Below are positions 32,933 through 41,430 of a DNA stretch of 64,000 nt, one piece after another. Where the stretch lies: contig NZ_JAGIZA010000019.1 of NCBI RefSeq assembly GCF_017813365.1, positions 21,857 through 85,856 of the forward strand, given 5' to 3'. Both the position numbers and the translations under genes were made by a program. How positions within the stretch are numbered: position 1 is the stretch's first letter; each line of letters begins with the position of its first letter. Below the pieces are notes generated by a model. It saw only the letters and a list, made by a program, of their open reading frames with translations. It was not told the origin of the DNA and did no database searches. The stretch is from Roseomonas indoligenes. GTDB taxonomy: Bacteria; Pseudomonadota; Alphaproteobacteria; Acetobacterales; Acetobacteraceae.

Positions 32933-34595
32933 CGTCACCCTCGCCACCCCCGACGATTTCGAGGGCTGGCGCGCCGCCGCCCGCGCCCTGGTGATGGCGG
33001 GCATCCCGCCGGAGGAGGTGGAGTGGCGCGCGGAGGGCGATCCCGTTCCCCTCTTCGGCGGTAGCCCCCCGCCGGCGCCGCCAGCGGAAGCCCCGCCGCC
33101 CCGCGTTCCCCGCGGTTTTCCGGACCTGGCTGGGCTTGTCATCCGCCATCGCGATCCCGCCCGCTTCGCCCTGCTGCACGGGCTTCTGCACCGGCTTCAG
33201 CAGGAGCGGGGGCTGCTGGACGATGCCGCCGACCCCGCCATCTCGCGCGCCAATACCATGGCCCGCGCCGTGCGCCGGGACGCGCACAAGATGCACGCCT
33301 TCCTCCGCTTCCGGGAGGTGCGCGTGGAGGACGGCGCCCTGGCCGCGCCCCTTGCCGAGGCCGGGCCCATGGGGGTGCCGGATACCGCCCCCACCCGCAG
33401 CATCGCCCCGGCCCTGCGCGACCTCGGCCCGCTCGAGGCATCCAACGAGATGGTGCCCGAGCGCCTCGCCCCCGTGGCGGCTCCCGCCCCGGAGAACCGC
33501 TTCGTCGCCTGGTACGAGCCCGAGCACCACATCCTGCGCGCCGAGTCCGGCTTCTTCGTCCGCCGCTTCGCCATGCTGCGCTGGAGCATCCTGACCCCCG
33601 CCCTGTCCGCCCATTGGGACGGCGAGGCGGTGACCTTCGGGCCCGGTGCCCGCCGCGCCGACGCGCCCGCGGAGGACGCGGCCGAGACCCTCTGGCGCGC
33701 CTATTTCGCCTCCATCTTCAACCCCGCGCGCCTGAAGCCCGACGCCATGCGGGCCGAGATGCCCCGCAAGTACTGGCGCAACCTGCCCGAGGCCCAGGAC
33801 ATCCCCCGCCTGATGCAGGAGGCCCCGAAGCGCGTGGCCGAGATGGTCGCCCGTGGCGCCACCCCGCCGGTCGAGCGCCGCCAGCGCGCGGTCCACCTGC
33901 CCGCCATCATCCGCGCCGCGCAGCCCGAGGCGCCCGGAGGCGTTGATTCCTCCATGCCTGCCGACCTGCTGACCCCCAACGAGGATTTCGCGGAAGCCCA
34001 GGCCGCGCTCCGCCGCGACCTGCTGGCGCGCAACGACCTGCCGCCCTGGGTTGCCAACGCCACCCAGCCCGTGATGGGCGAGGGCCCGCAGAACCCGCTG
34101 CTGATGTTCATCGGCGAGCAGCCCGGCGATGAGGAGGACCTGAAGGGCCAGCCCTTCGTCGGCCCCGCTGGCCGGTTGTGGAACAAGGCGCTGGAGGAGG
34201 CGGGCGTGCCCCGCGACGAGGCCTACGTCACCAATGCCGTGAAGCACTTCAAGTTCACGCCCACCGGCAAGCGCCGCCTGCACCAGTCGCCGGACGCCGG
34301 CGACATCACCTTCTACCGCCCCTTCCTGATGCGCGAGATCGGCTTCGTCGGGCCCCGCCTGATTGTCACGCTCGGCGCCACCGCGCTGCGCGCCGTCTCC
34401 GGTCGCGCCATGCCGGTGACGAAGGTCCGCAGCTCCCTGCTGCGGGACCCGGAAGGCCGGCCCTTCTACCCGACCGTTCACCCCTCCTACCTGCTCCGCC
34501 TCCCCGACCCGGCCGCGAAGGCAAGGGAGTACGACCGCTTCGTGGAGGATCTGGGGCAGGCCGCGGCCACCGCCCGGAACCTGCCGGCGCGCTGA
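32925..34595 (+). CDS. Fusion of the radical SAM partner domain (TIGR03915/DUF4130) with UdgX uracil-DNA-binding protein
   Basis: This 556-residue protein has two parts. Residues 1 to about 270 match the domain that accompanies the radical SAM family (HRLQQERGLLDDAADP, RRDAHKMHAFLRFREV, FASIFNPARLKPDAMRAEMP, KYWRNLPEA). Residues from about 370 are a family-4-like UDG of the UdgX type: GEQPGDEEDLKGQPFVGPAG, the Arg-rich loop TGKRRLHQSP and VHPSYLLRL. In mycobacterial UdgX the His of that loop forms a covalent bond with the DNA after uracil excision; the equivalent His is present here. It overlaps the radical SAM gene by 8 bases. Confidence 0.93.
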   Translation: MHNVTLATPDDFEGWRAAARALVMAGIPPEEVEWRAEGDPVPLFGGSPPPAPPAEAPPPRVPRGFPDLAGLVIRHRDPARFALLHGLLHRLQQERGLLDDAADPAISRANTMARAVRRDAHKMHAFLRFREVRVEDGALAAPLAEAGPMGVPDTAPTRSIAPALRDLGPLEASNEMVPERLAPVAAPAPENRFVAWYEPEHHILRAESGFFVRRFAMLRWSILTPALSAHWDGEAVTFGPGARRADAPAEDAAETLWRAYFASIFNPARLKPDAMRAEMPRKYWRNLPEAQDIPRLMQEAPKRVAEMVARGATPPVERRQRAVHLPAIIRAAQPEAPGGVDSSMPADLLTPNEDFAEAQAALRRDLLARNDLPPWVANATQPVMGEGPQNPLLMFIGEQPGDEEDLKGQPFVGPAGRLWNKALEEAGVPRDEAYVTNAVKHFKFTPTGKRRLHQSPDAGDITFYRPFLMREIGFVGPRLIVTLGATALRAVSGRAMPVTKVRSSLLRDPEGRPFYPTVHPSYLLRLPDPAAKAREYDRFVEDLGQAAATARNLPAR

Positions 34596-34601
34596 GCGGC
34601 C

Positions 34602-34859
34602 CCAGGGGCGGGGAGAAGGAATTCTCCCCGCCCCTGGAACCCCACCCCTCATCTTTTTCTTTCGGGCTGCCGCGGCATGCACGTCTGGCGGTTCGCCTCG
34701 GGTCGATGACCCGAGGCGCGGGACAAGTCCGCCCGCGCTGAACTGAGATCAGAAAACCTGCGGCGCCGCCCTTCGGTCATCGTATCTGCGGCAGCCCGAT
34801 GCAGGTCCAGGAGGCTCAGCCTCCTGGCGGAGGGGTCCGGGGAGGCGGAGCCTCCCTGG
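34602..34859 (+). repeat. Composite hairpin element, copy 7 (best long-form example)
   Basis: All modules are present. H1 (34602-34637) has stem CCAGGGGCGGGGAGAA, loop GGAA and a perfect 16-bp match, followed by ATCTTTTTCTTTC. The outer stem is GGGCTGCCGCGG (34664-34675) with TGCGGCAGCCC (34787-34797). H2 is 34694-34718, H3 34807-34827 (CCAGGAGGC/GCCTCCTGG) and H4 34837-34859. It starts 6 bases after the UdgX-fusion stop and ends 15 bases from the convergent lipoprotein stop. Confidence 0.9.
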
Positions 34860-34874
34860 GGCACCCGCACACCC

Positions 34875-35306
34875 CTATCCCGAGGTGAGCTCCGAGAGGC
34901 ATCCCGCCTCGGTGCGGGACTCCGTGCCGGAGGCGCGGGCGGCGGCCCAGGCAACGCGGGGCGTGCTGGATTCGCGGTAGAGGACGACGTCCAGGGCGCA
35001 ATGGGTGCCCTGGTAGAGCCAGATTTCCGCCTCGCCTTCCGGCCGGCGCCGTGTGGGCTGGCCGAGGGCGGCGATCACCCCTTCCCGCGTCTGGCCGAGC
35101 AGGGCGGAGACGCCGGAGGGCGCGCCGCGGCCGGTGGCCGGAAGGGTGCGGGGCGGCGGTTCGGTGTTGAGGCCGGCGAGGGTGGCGCGGTGGTTTTCCA
35201 GCACCTGCTGCAGCACTTCGCTGGCGGCGCGGTCCGGCCCGGACGGGACGCAGCCCGTGAGGAGCAGGATCAGGAGGGGCGCGCGGAGGCCGGACAGGGC
35301 GGTCAT
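34875..35306 (-). CDS. Small lipoprotein with BamE/SmpA-like domain
   Basis: This 143-residue envelope protein has a lipobox (LLILLLTGC, Cys about 19). The middle segment SALLGQTREGVIAALGQP followed by AEIWLYQGTHCALDVVLY resembles the BamE/OmlA (SmpA) fold. Its conserved start is a 'G.T...V...LG.P' helix and a beta strand with aromatic residues. It is shorter and more divergent than true BamE, so a role in outer-membrane assembly is only a suggestion. About 95 bases separate it from the bactofilin gene on the same strand. Confidence 0.75.
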   Translation of the reverse strand: MTALSGLRAPLLILLLTGCVPSGPDRAASEVLQQVLENHRATLAGLNTEPPPRTLPATGRGAPSGVSALLGQTREGVIAALGQPTRRRPEGEAEIWLYQGTHCALDVVLYRESSTPRVAWAAARASGTESRTEAGCLSELTSG

Positions 35307-35400
35307 CGCCGGGAATTTGCCGGAAGGAGGGGACGGGTACCCGGGGATGGCGGCGGGGTCGCCGAAGGGAGGGGCGCGCGAGGGGCGCGCCCCTTCCGGA

Positions 35401-36039
35401 TCAGATGCGGGGCGGGGCGGCGGGGGCGCCGGCCGGCTGGGTGGGCTGGGACGGCTGGACCGCGGCGGCCTGGGCGTCCGTCAGCATTTCCATGCGGCCG
35501 GAGAGCTGGCCGCCCTCCTCCACCGAGAGGCGGCGGCAGCGGGCCACGCCGAGCACCCGGCCGGTGGCGCGGATGGTCAGGTTGCCGCGGGCGGTGATGG
35601 TGCCGTCGAACACGCCGGCGATCTCCGCGTCCTCGACCTGGACCTCGCCCTTGAAGACGCCGGAATGGGTGATCTGCAGCTCGGAAGCCTGGATCATCTG
35701 GCTCTCGACCGTGCCGTCGACCACCAGGCGCTCGGCATCGGCCACGGTGCCCTGCAGGGAGATGCCCTTGCCGACGACGAGGGTGCGGCGCTCGGCGGCG
35801 GCCGGGCGGCCCGCCGGGCGCGGCGGCATGGTCACGCCAGGGGCGCTCGGCGCGCCGGTCGGGGCGCTCGGGGCAGTCGGCTTGGGCGGCAGGCTCATGG
35901 CGGGGTCCTTGGGGGCTTGGCCCGGAGTGGGACGGAAGGGGGGCATGGCCAGGTCGGGATCGCGCGAAACGGGCACGGTCGCGGGCTCGGCCTCGGAGGG
36001 CCCCTGCTCGGCGGGGCGGCGACGGAAAATTCCGGACAT
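35401..36039 (-). CDS. Bactofilin (polymer-forming cytoskeletal protein)
   Basis: Bactofilins self-assemble into filaments that position cell-wall or polar machinery. This 212-residue protein has a Pro-rich N-terminus of about 85 residues and then the repetitive beta-helix core: TLVVGKGISLQGTVADAERL, VVDGTVESQMIQASEL, ITHSGVFKGEVQVEDAEIAG and FDGTITARGNLTIRATGRV. Hydrophobic residues recur about every six positions. A Gln/Pro-rich C-terminus follows. ATG 36039 has an AGGGGGAA box. It is divergent from a PfkB kinase with about 375 bases between them. Confidence 0.92.
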   Translation of the reverse strand: MSGIFRRRPAEQGPSEAEPATVPVSRDPDLAMPPFRPTPGQAPKDPAMSLPPKPTAPSAPTGAPSAPGVTMPPRPAGRPAAAERRTLVVGKGISLQGTVADAERLVVDGTVESQMIQASELQITHSGVFKGEVQVEDAEIAGVFDGTITARGNLTIRATGRVLGVARCRRLSVEEGGQLSGRMEMLTDAQAAAVQPSQPTQPAGAPAAPPRI

Positions 36040-36413
36040 GGCAGTTCCCCCTGGCGAAGGCTGTCGTGGCGCGGCGCGGCCCCGGGGATGATGCCGGAAC
36101 CCGGGGACCCCAACGGCCTCCGGCCTGGCGGGAACGCCTTGGCCCCGCGCCTGCGGGGATGGGCTATCACGGGCGGGAGGCCGCGGACAACGCCCCAGGG
36201 GCAGCGATCTTCCCAGGCCGGGCGGATTTTTCCGCGGGCGCCGGGCCAGGGCCGCCGGTTTTCCGCCATGGCGCCATGGTCTTCGCCCCAGGGTCTTTGC
36301 CTGATGGTCATGATGCGGGCGCGCTGGTATGGCGCGCGGGCATGGGCGGAACCGGGTCGATCCGGGGCATCGTCGATCCCGGGCAAAGGGATCGGGCATA
36401 GGGGATTTTGGGC
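36040..36413. other. Divergent intergenic region (bactofilin / PfkB kinase)
   Basis: These 374 bases between two divergent starts hold no convincing coding sequence. They should carry both promoters, but no clear -35/-10 pair stands out in this GC-rich stretch. No composite hairpin element is present. Confidence 0.4.
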
Positions 36414-37400
36414 ATGGCGGATCGGCAGGCGCTGGACATCCTGGGCATCGGCAACGCCATCGTGGACGTGGTGGCCTCCGCCACCGACGCCACGCTGACG
36501 GAGTGGGGCATGGCCAAGGGCAGCATGGCCCTGGTGGACACCGCCCGCGCCAACGCCATCCATGCGGCCGTGGGGGAGGGCGTGCAGACCGGCGGCGGAT
36601 CCGCCGCCAACACCTGCGCCGCCGCCGCCGCGCTGGGCGCGAAGGTCGGCTATCTCGGCAAGGTGGCGGAGGACGCGCCCGGCCAGGCCTTCGCCGAGGA
36701 TCTGAAGAAGCTCGGCATCCACTTCCCGACGAAGCCGCTGAAGGGCGGCGCCCCGACCGCGCGCTGCCTCATCCTCGTCACCCCCGACGGGCAGCGGACG
36801 ATGAACACCTATCTCGGCGCCTGCGTGACCTTCGGGGAGGAGGACGTGGACCAGGGCGCGGTGGAATCGGCCGCCGTGACCTACCTGGAGGGCTATCTCT
36901 ACGACCCGCCGGAGGCCCAGGCGGCCTTCCGCAAGGCGGCCCGCATCGCGCACGCGGCGGGGCGGCAGGTGGCCATCACCCTTTCCGACAGCTTCTGCGT
37001 CGGGCGCCACAAGGCCGCCTTCCTCGATTTCATCGCGCGGGACGCCGACATCGTCTTCGCCAACGAGGATGAGGCGCTGGCCCTGTTCGATGCGGTGGAT
37101 GTCGAGGCGGCGACCCAGGCCTTCGCGGCCACGGGCAAGCTGGTGGCGCTGACCCGCAGCGAGAAGGGCAGCCGGATCATCAGCCCGAAGGAGGGCGTGA
37201 TCGAGGTGCCGGCCGTGCCCACCACGCCCATCGATTCCACCGGCGCGGGCGATGCCTATGCCGCCGGCTTCCTGGCCGCCCATGCGCGCGGCCTGCCGCT
37301 GGCCGAGTGCGGCCGCTGGGGCAGCGTGGCCGCCAGCGAGGTGATCTCCCATTTCGGCGCCCGCCCGCAGGCGGACCTGCGCCGCCTCGTCGGGGCCTGA
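36414..37400 (+). CDS. PfkB-family kinase, adenosine-kinase-like
   Basis: This 328-residue carbohydrate/nucleoside kinase has the PfkB opening LDILGIGNAIVDVV, the GGGSAANTCAAAAALG segment (substrate binding) and the C-terminal signature IDSTGAGDAYAAGFLAAHA with the catalytic Asp. The overall pattern matches alphaproteobacterial proteins annotated as adenosine kinase, but ribokinase-like alternatives cannot be excluded from sequence alone. ATG 36414 has an AGGGG box. It stands alone on the plus strand, 53 bases before the ketosynthase gene. Confidence 0.87.
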   Translation: MADRQALDILGIGNAIVDVVASATDATLTEWGMAKGSMALVDTARANAIHAAVGEGVQTGGGSAANTCAAAAALGAKVGYLGKVAEDAPGQAFAEDLKKLGIHFPTKPLKGGAPTARCLILVTPDGQRTMNTYLGACVTFGEEDVDQGAVESAAVTYLEGYLYDPPEAQAAFRKAARIAHAAGRQVAITLSDSFCVGRHKAAFLDFIARDADIVFANEDEALALFDAVDVEAATQAFAATGKLVALTRSEKGSRIISPKEGVIEVPAVPTTPIDSTGAGDAYAAGFLAAHARGLPLAECGRWGSVAASEVISHFGARPQADLRRLVGA

Positions 37401-37453
37401 ACCGCCAAGCCTGCTTCAACGATCGGGCTTGCCGGATACGATCCAGCGTTTAG

Positions 37454-38644
37454 ATGCAACGAATGGTTCCATCCCTCGCAATGCCCGCCCTCACCGCCAC
37501 CAGCGCCATGGGCGTGGGGGTGGAGGCGACGCGGGCGGCGCTGCACGCGCGGCGCGGCGGCCTTGCGCCCTGCGACCTGCCGGGCATGCCGCCGGGCATC
37601 TGGGTCGGCCGCGTCCCCGGGCTGGAGGAGGTGGCGCTGCCGGCGGAGCTGGCGCGCTTCGATTGCCGCAACAACCGCTTGGCGGAACTGGCCCTGCGCC
37701 AGGACGGGTTCGAAGCGGCCGTGCGGGAGGCCGCAGGCCGCTTCGGGGCACACCGCGTGGCCGTGGTGCTGGGCACCAGCACCGCCGGCATCGCGGAGAC
37801 CGAGGCCGCCTATGCCCGCCGGGCCGAGGACGGCACCCTGCCGGGTGATTTCGACTTCGCCCATACCCACGACCTGCACGCCCTGCCCCGCTACGTCCGC
37901 GCCCGGCTGGGGCTGCGCGGCCCCGTCGTCTCCATCTCCACCGCCTGCACCTCCGGCGCGCGCAGCTTCCTGGAGGCCGGCGCGCTGATCGCGGCCGGGG
38001 TCTGCGACGCGGCGGTGGTCGGCGGCGTGGACACGCTCTGCCGGATGACGCTGCACGGCTTCAACGCGCTGGAACTGCTGAGCAAGGCCGCCTGCCGCCC
38101 CTGCGCGGCGGACCGGGACGGGATCTCCATCGGCGAGGCGGCGGGCTTCGCCCTGCTGATGCGGCCGGAGGACGCGGCCCCCGGCGCCCCTCTCCTGCTC
38201 GGCACAGGGGCCAGCGCGGACGGGCACCACATGTCCTCCCCCCACCCCGAGGGCCTCGGCGCCGTGGCCGCGATGCGCGCGGCGCTGGAGGCGGCGGGCG
38301 GCGAGCCGGTGGACTACATCAACCTCCACGGCACGGGCACGCGGGCGAATGACGCGATGGAGGGGGTGGCCGTGCGCGCCCTGTTCGGGGATTCCGTGCC
38401 CTGCTCCTCCACCAAGGGCTGGACGGGCCATACCCTCGGCGCCTCCGGCGCGCTGGAGGCGGTGATCGCGGCGATCTGCGTGGCGGACGGGCTGGTGCCG
38501 GGCTGCCTGGGCCTGGAGGCCGGGGACCCCGCTTTCGGGGTGGATGTGGCGACGGAAAACCGGGCCCGGCCGGTGCGGCGGGTGCTCAGCAACTCCTTCG
38601 GCTTCGGCGGAAGCAACTGCGCCCTTGTCATCGGGCGGGCGTGA
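37454..38644 (+). CDS. Beta-ketoacyl-ACP synthase, aryl-polyene-like
   Basis: This 396-residue thiolase-fold condensing enzyme has an intact triad: Cys165 (STACTSGARSF), His292 (NLHGTGTRAND) and His326 (KGWTGHTLGASG). The C-terminal SNSFGFGGSNCALVIG block is complete. It is closest in style to ketosynthases of aryl-polyene and related type II clusters rather than housekeeping FabF, and is followed by a CLF-like protein, a dehydratase and a reductase. ATG codons at 37463 and 37481 are alternative starts. A long hairpin element separates it from the next gene. Confidence 0.88.
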   Translation: MQRMVPSLAMPALTATSAMGVGVEATRAALHARRGGLAPCDLPGMPPGIWVGRVPGLEEVALPAELARFDCRNNRLAELALRQDGFEAAVREAAGRFGAHRVAVVLGTSTAGIAETEAAYARRAEDGTLPGDFDFAHTHDLHALPRYVRARLGLRGPVVSISTACTSGARSFLEAGALIAAGVCDAAVVGGVDTLCRMTLHGFNALELLSKAACRPCAADRDGISIGEAAGFALLMRPEDAAPGAPLLLGTGASADGHHMSSPHPEGLGAVAAMRAALEAAGGEPVDYINLHGTGTRANDAMEGVAVRALFGDSVPCSSTKGWTGHTLGASGALEAVIAAICVADGLVPGCLGLEAGDPAFGVDVATENRARPVRRVLSNSFGFGGSNCALVIGRA

Positions 38645-38703
38645 GGACTTGCGCGGCTTGATCCTGGCGGCGGTTCGTTCTGGCCTGGCCTCGCGAGTGG
38701 CCT

Positions 38704-38953
38704 CAGGGGGAGAGAAGGAATTCTCTCCCCCTAGACCCCCTCTCATCTTCTTCTATCGGGCTGCCGCGGAGTGCTTCGCTGGCGGCGCGCCTGAGGTCGA
38801 TGACCTCAGGCGACTGACAGGGCGGTCCGGGCCGACACGGCATCGAACAGCCTTCCAGCGCCGCCTTTCGATCATTGCGTCCGCGGCAGCCCAGGGCAGG
38901 TCCAGGAGCCTCGGGCTCCTGGCGGAGGGTCCAGGGAGGCAGAGCCTCCCTGG
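38704..38953 (+). repeat. Composite hairpin element, copy 8 (long form, inside a biosynthetic set)
   Basis: H1 is 38704-38734 (GGAA loop, about 12 bp), followed by CATCTTCTTC. The outer stem is perfect: GGGCTGCCGCGG (38758-38769) with CCGCGGCAGCCC (38881-38892). H2 (38788-38812) is CGCCTGAGGTC/GACCTCAGGCG, a compensated double change. H3 is 38902-38922 and H4 38931-38953. It lies 59 bases after the ketosynthase stop and ends 18 bases before the CLF-like gene. Confidence 0.9.
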
Positions 38954-38971
38954 GGTCACGGGAACCGCACC

Positions 38972-39754
38972 ATGAAGTGCCGGATTGCTGGCGTCGGCCT
39001 CCTCGGGCCGGGCCTGCCGGGCTGGGAGGCCTCCCGCGCCGCCCTGACCGGGGAGGCACCTTGGAAGCCGGAGCCTGTCGCCCTGCCGCCGCCCCCCGCC
39101 CTGCCCGCGACCGAGCGGCGGCGCACCAGCGCCTCCGTCCGGCTGGCACTGGCTGCCGCGGGGGAGGCCGCCGCAGCATCCGGCCTGCCGGCGGCGGAGC
39201 TGGAAACGGTCTTCGCCTCCTCCAACGGGGACGGGGCGGTGGTGGGGTCCATCCTGGACGCGCTCTCGACCGGGGACGGGGCAATCTCCCCCACGCAGTT
39301 CCACAATTCCGTCCACAATGCCGCGGCGGGGTATTGGGGGATCGCGGCGGGATCCACGCGCGCTTCCGTCAGCCTTGGCGGGCATGACGACAGCTTTCCA
39401 TCGGGGCTGATGCAGGCGGTGGCGGCGGTCGTCGCGCGCGGCGTGCCCGTGCTGTTCTGCGCCTACGACGCGCCGCTTCCCCTGCCGCTGCACGCCCATC
39501 GCCGGACCGAGGCACCCTTCGCCGCCGCGCTGGTGCTGGTGCCGGAGGCGCATGGGGCGGGCACGCCGCTGGCGGTGGAGCTCGCGGAGGCGGCGGAGGA
39601 GGGCTCGGCGGGGGCGCTGGCCTCGCTGGTGGCGGGCAATCCGGCCGCCCGTGCGCTGCCGCTGCTCCGGGCATTGGCAGCGGGCCATGCCGCGCGGATC
39701 GGGCTGCCGCTGGCCGATGGCGGGGCGGTGGTGCTGGAGCTGGGCACGCCGTGA
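38972..39754 (+). CDS. Beta-ketoacyl synthase-like chain-length-factor type protein (N-terminal half only)
   Basis: This 260-residue protein covers only the N-terminal thiolase half of a ketosynthase. It matches the ketoacyl-synth_2-type proteins of aryl-polyene clusters: ERRRTSASVRLALAAAG, VFASSNGDGAVVGSILDAL, ISPTQFHNSVHNAAAGYWGI and VSLGGHDDSFPSGLMQA. No catalytic Cys is found at the usual site. It may support or measure chain length for the adjacent ketosynthase. It overlaps the dehydratase gene by GTGA (39751-39754). Confidence 0.85.
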   Translation: MKCRIAGVGLLGPGLPGWEASRAALTGEAPWKPEPVALPPPPALPATERRRTSASVRLALAAAGEAAAASGLPAAELETVFASSNGDGAVVGSILDALSTGDGAISPTQFHNSVHNAAAGYWGIAAGSTRASVSLGGHDDSFPSGLMQAVAAVVARGVPVLFCAYDAPLPLPLHAHRRTEAPFAAALVLVPEAHGAGTPLAVELAEAAEEGSAGALASLVAGNPAARALPLLRALAAGHAARIGLPLADGGAVVLELGTP

Positions 39755-40176
39755 CGACGCCGAGCGTGCCGCATGCGGGCGCCATGCGGCTGCTGGACCG
39801 GGTGGCCGCGCATGACGCGGATTCCATCGCCTGCACCGCCACCTCGCACCGCGATCCGTCCAACCCGCTGCGGCGGAACGGGATGCTGCCCGCAGTCTGC
39901 GGGGTGGAGTACGCGCTGCAGGCCATGGCGGCGCATGGCGCGCTGACCGGCGATGGGGACGCGCAGCCGCCGGGATACCTCGCCAGCCTGCGTGGCGTGG
40001 AGATGGCGGTGGAGCGGCTGGACGACATCGCCGCCGATCTGCAGGTGGAGGCGCGCGCCCTGTCACGCGCCGCGCGCGGCTTCGTCTACACGTTCACGCT
40101 TGCGGCGGGGGATCGCATCCTGCTCTCCGGCCAGGCGGCCATTATCATCCCGGAAGCCCCCCCGGAGACGCCATGA
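39751..40176 (+). CDS. Hotdog-fold 3-hydroxyacyl-ACP dehydratase-like protein
   Basis: This 141-residue FabZ-like protein of the type found in aryl-polyene clusters has the opening PHAGAMRLLDRV and the segment GMLPAVCGVEYALQAMAAHG. The latter is the position of the FabZ/FabA helix with catalytic Asp/Glu; here a Glu lies in VEYALQ. The C-terminal strands FVYTFTLAAGDRILLSGQAA fit the hotdog fold. The start is GTG 39751, coupled to the preceding stop; it also overlaps the reductase gene by ATGA (40173-40176). Confidence 0.82.
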   Translation: MTTPSVPHAGAMRLLDRVAAHDADSIACTATSHRDPSNPLRRNGMLPAVCGVEYALQAMAAHGALTGDGDAQPPGYLASLRGVEMAVERLDDIAADLQVEARALSRAARGFVYTFTLAAGDRILLSGQAAIIIPEAPPETP

Positions 40177-40889
40177 TCCGCGCGATCGTCAGCGGCGGTG
40201 CCAGTCCCATCGGCGCCGCCATCTCCCGCGCCCTGGCGCGCGACGGACACCATGTGATCGTCCATGCCAGCGCCAACCCGGAGCGCGCGACGGCCCTGGC
40301 GGCGGAGATCGCTTCCACCGGCGGCAGCGCGGAGGCCGTGACCTTCGACCTGACGGACGCCGCCGCCTGCGAGGCGGCGCTGGCCGCCGTTCTGGAAGCC
40401 GGCGCGGTGCAGGTGGCCGTGCACAACGCCGGCACGCATGACGACGCACCGATGGCCGGCATGTCCGCGCATCAGTGGCACTCCGTGGTGGACGTCTCGC
40501 TGAACGGCTTCTTCCACCTGATGCGGCCGCTGCTGCTGCCGATGATCGGCACGCGCTTCGGGCGCATCATCGCCGTCTCCTCCGTCTCCGGCGTGATGGG
40601 CAATCGCGGCCAGGCGAACTACGCCGCCGCCAAGGCGGGGCTGCACGGCGCGGTGAAGTCGCTCTCCATGGAGTGCGCGCCGCGCGGCGTGACGGCGAAC
40701 GCGGTGGCGCCCGGCCTCGTCGAGAGCCCCGCCGCCGCGTCCTTCACGCCGGAGCAGATCCGGGGGATGGTGCCCGCGCGCCGCGCCGGGCGGCCGGAGG
40801 AGGTGGCGGACCTCGTCGCCTTCCTCGCCTCCCCCCGCGCGGGCTACATCACCGGGCAGGTAATCTCCATCAACGGGGGAATGGCGTGA
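40173..40889 (+). CDS. 3-oxoacyl-ACP reductase, SDR family (FabG-like)
   Basis: This 238-residue short-chain dehydrogenase has a cofactor motif (SGGASPIGAAISRALA), the NAG motif (VHNAGTHDD), the Ser region (IIAVSSVSGVMGNRGQ) and the catalytic Tyr150/Lys154 (NYAAAKAG). The C-terminus [13 protein letters not shown] is FabG-like. It should reduce 3-ketoacyl chains made by the adjacent ketosynthase. It couples to both neighbours by 4-base overlaps, so the dehydratase, reductase and NUDIX genes are probably translated together. Confidence 0.9.
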   Translation: MIRAIVSGGASPIGAAISRALARDGHHVIVHASANPERATALAAEIASTGGSAEAVTFDLTDAAACEAALAAVLEAGAVQVAVHNAGTHDDAPMAGMSAHQWHSVVDVSLNGFFHLMRPLLLPMIGTRFGRIIAVSSVSGVMGNRGQANYAAAKAGLHGAVKSLSMECAPRGVTANAVAPGLVESPAAASFTPEQIRGMVPARRAGRPEEVADLVAFLASPRAGYITGQVISINGGMA

Positions 40890-41422
40890 CGATCGAGACC
40901 CTCTCGACGCGGCTGGCTTACGAGAATCCCTGGACCCGCGTGCGCGAGGACATCATCCGGCGCGAGGACGGGTCCCAGGGCCTGTATGGCGTCGTCGAGC
41001 GCTCCGACTTCGTGGTGGTGGTGCCGGTCCAGGACGGGCGCGTGACGCTGGTGGAGCAGTTCCGCTACCCCGTGCAGCGCCGCATGTGGGAGTTCGTGAT
41101 GGGCATGTGGGAGACCCGCCCGGGCACGGACCCTGCGAGGATCGCGGCGGGTGAGCTGCGCGAGGAAACCGGGCTGATCGCCGGCCGCATGACCTATGCC
41201 GGGGAGATGTTCCAGGGCGCCGGCTACTGCAACCAGCGCGGGCACGTCTTCCTCGCCACCGAGCTGACCGCCGGCGAGACGGCGCGCGAGACGACGGAGC
41301 AGGACCTGGTCTGCCGCGACTTCCCGCTCGCCGAGGTGGAGGCGATGCTGCGCGACGGCGTGATCGTGGACGCGATGAGCATGGCCGCCTTCGGCCTGCT
41401 GCGCCTGAAGGGGCTGATCTAG
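40886..41422 (+). CDS. NUDIX hydrolase (ADP-ribose pyrophosphatase type)
   Basis: This 178-residue nucleotide-sugar or nucleotide diphosphate hydrolase has a Nudix box of [14 protein letters not shown], with the metal-binding Glu cluster intact and Gly in place of the usual first Arg. The upstream strands [20 protein letters not shown] and the following [17 protein letters not shown] match ADP-ribose/GDP-mannose pyrophosphatases. The start is GTG 40886 in a GTGA overlap with the reductase gene. It may be a housekeeping gene trailing the operon rather than part of the pathway. Confidence 0.87.
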   Translation: MTIETLSTRLAYENPWTRVREDIIRREDGSQGLYGVVERSDFVVVVPVQDGRVTLVEQFRYPVQRRMWEFVMGMWETRPGTDPARIAAGELREETGLIAGRMTYAGEMFQGAGYCNQRGHVFLATELTAGETARETTEQDLVCRDFPLAEVEAMLRDGVIVDAMSMAAFGLLRLKGLI

Positions 41423-41430
41423 GCACTCCG

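Noticed and set aside
41423..41430. preQ1 riboswitch upstream of queC
   Set aside because: Only 8 bases separate queC from the NUDIX gene and no aptamer-like sequence is seen.
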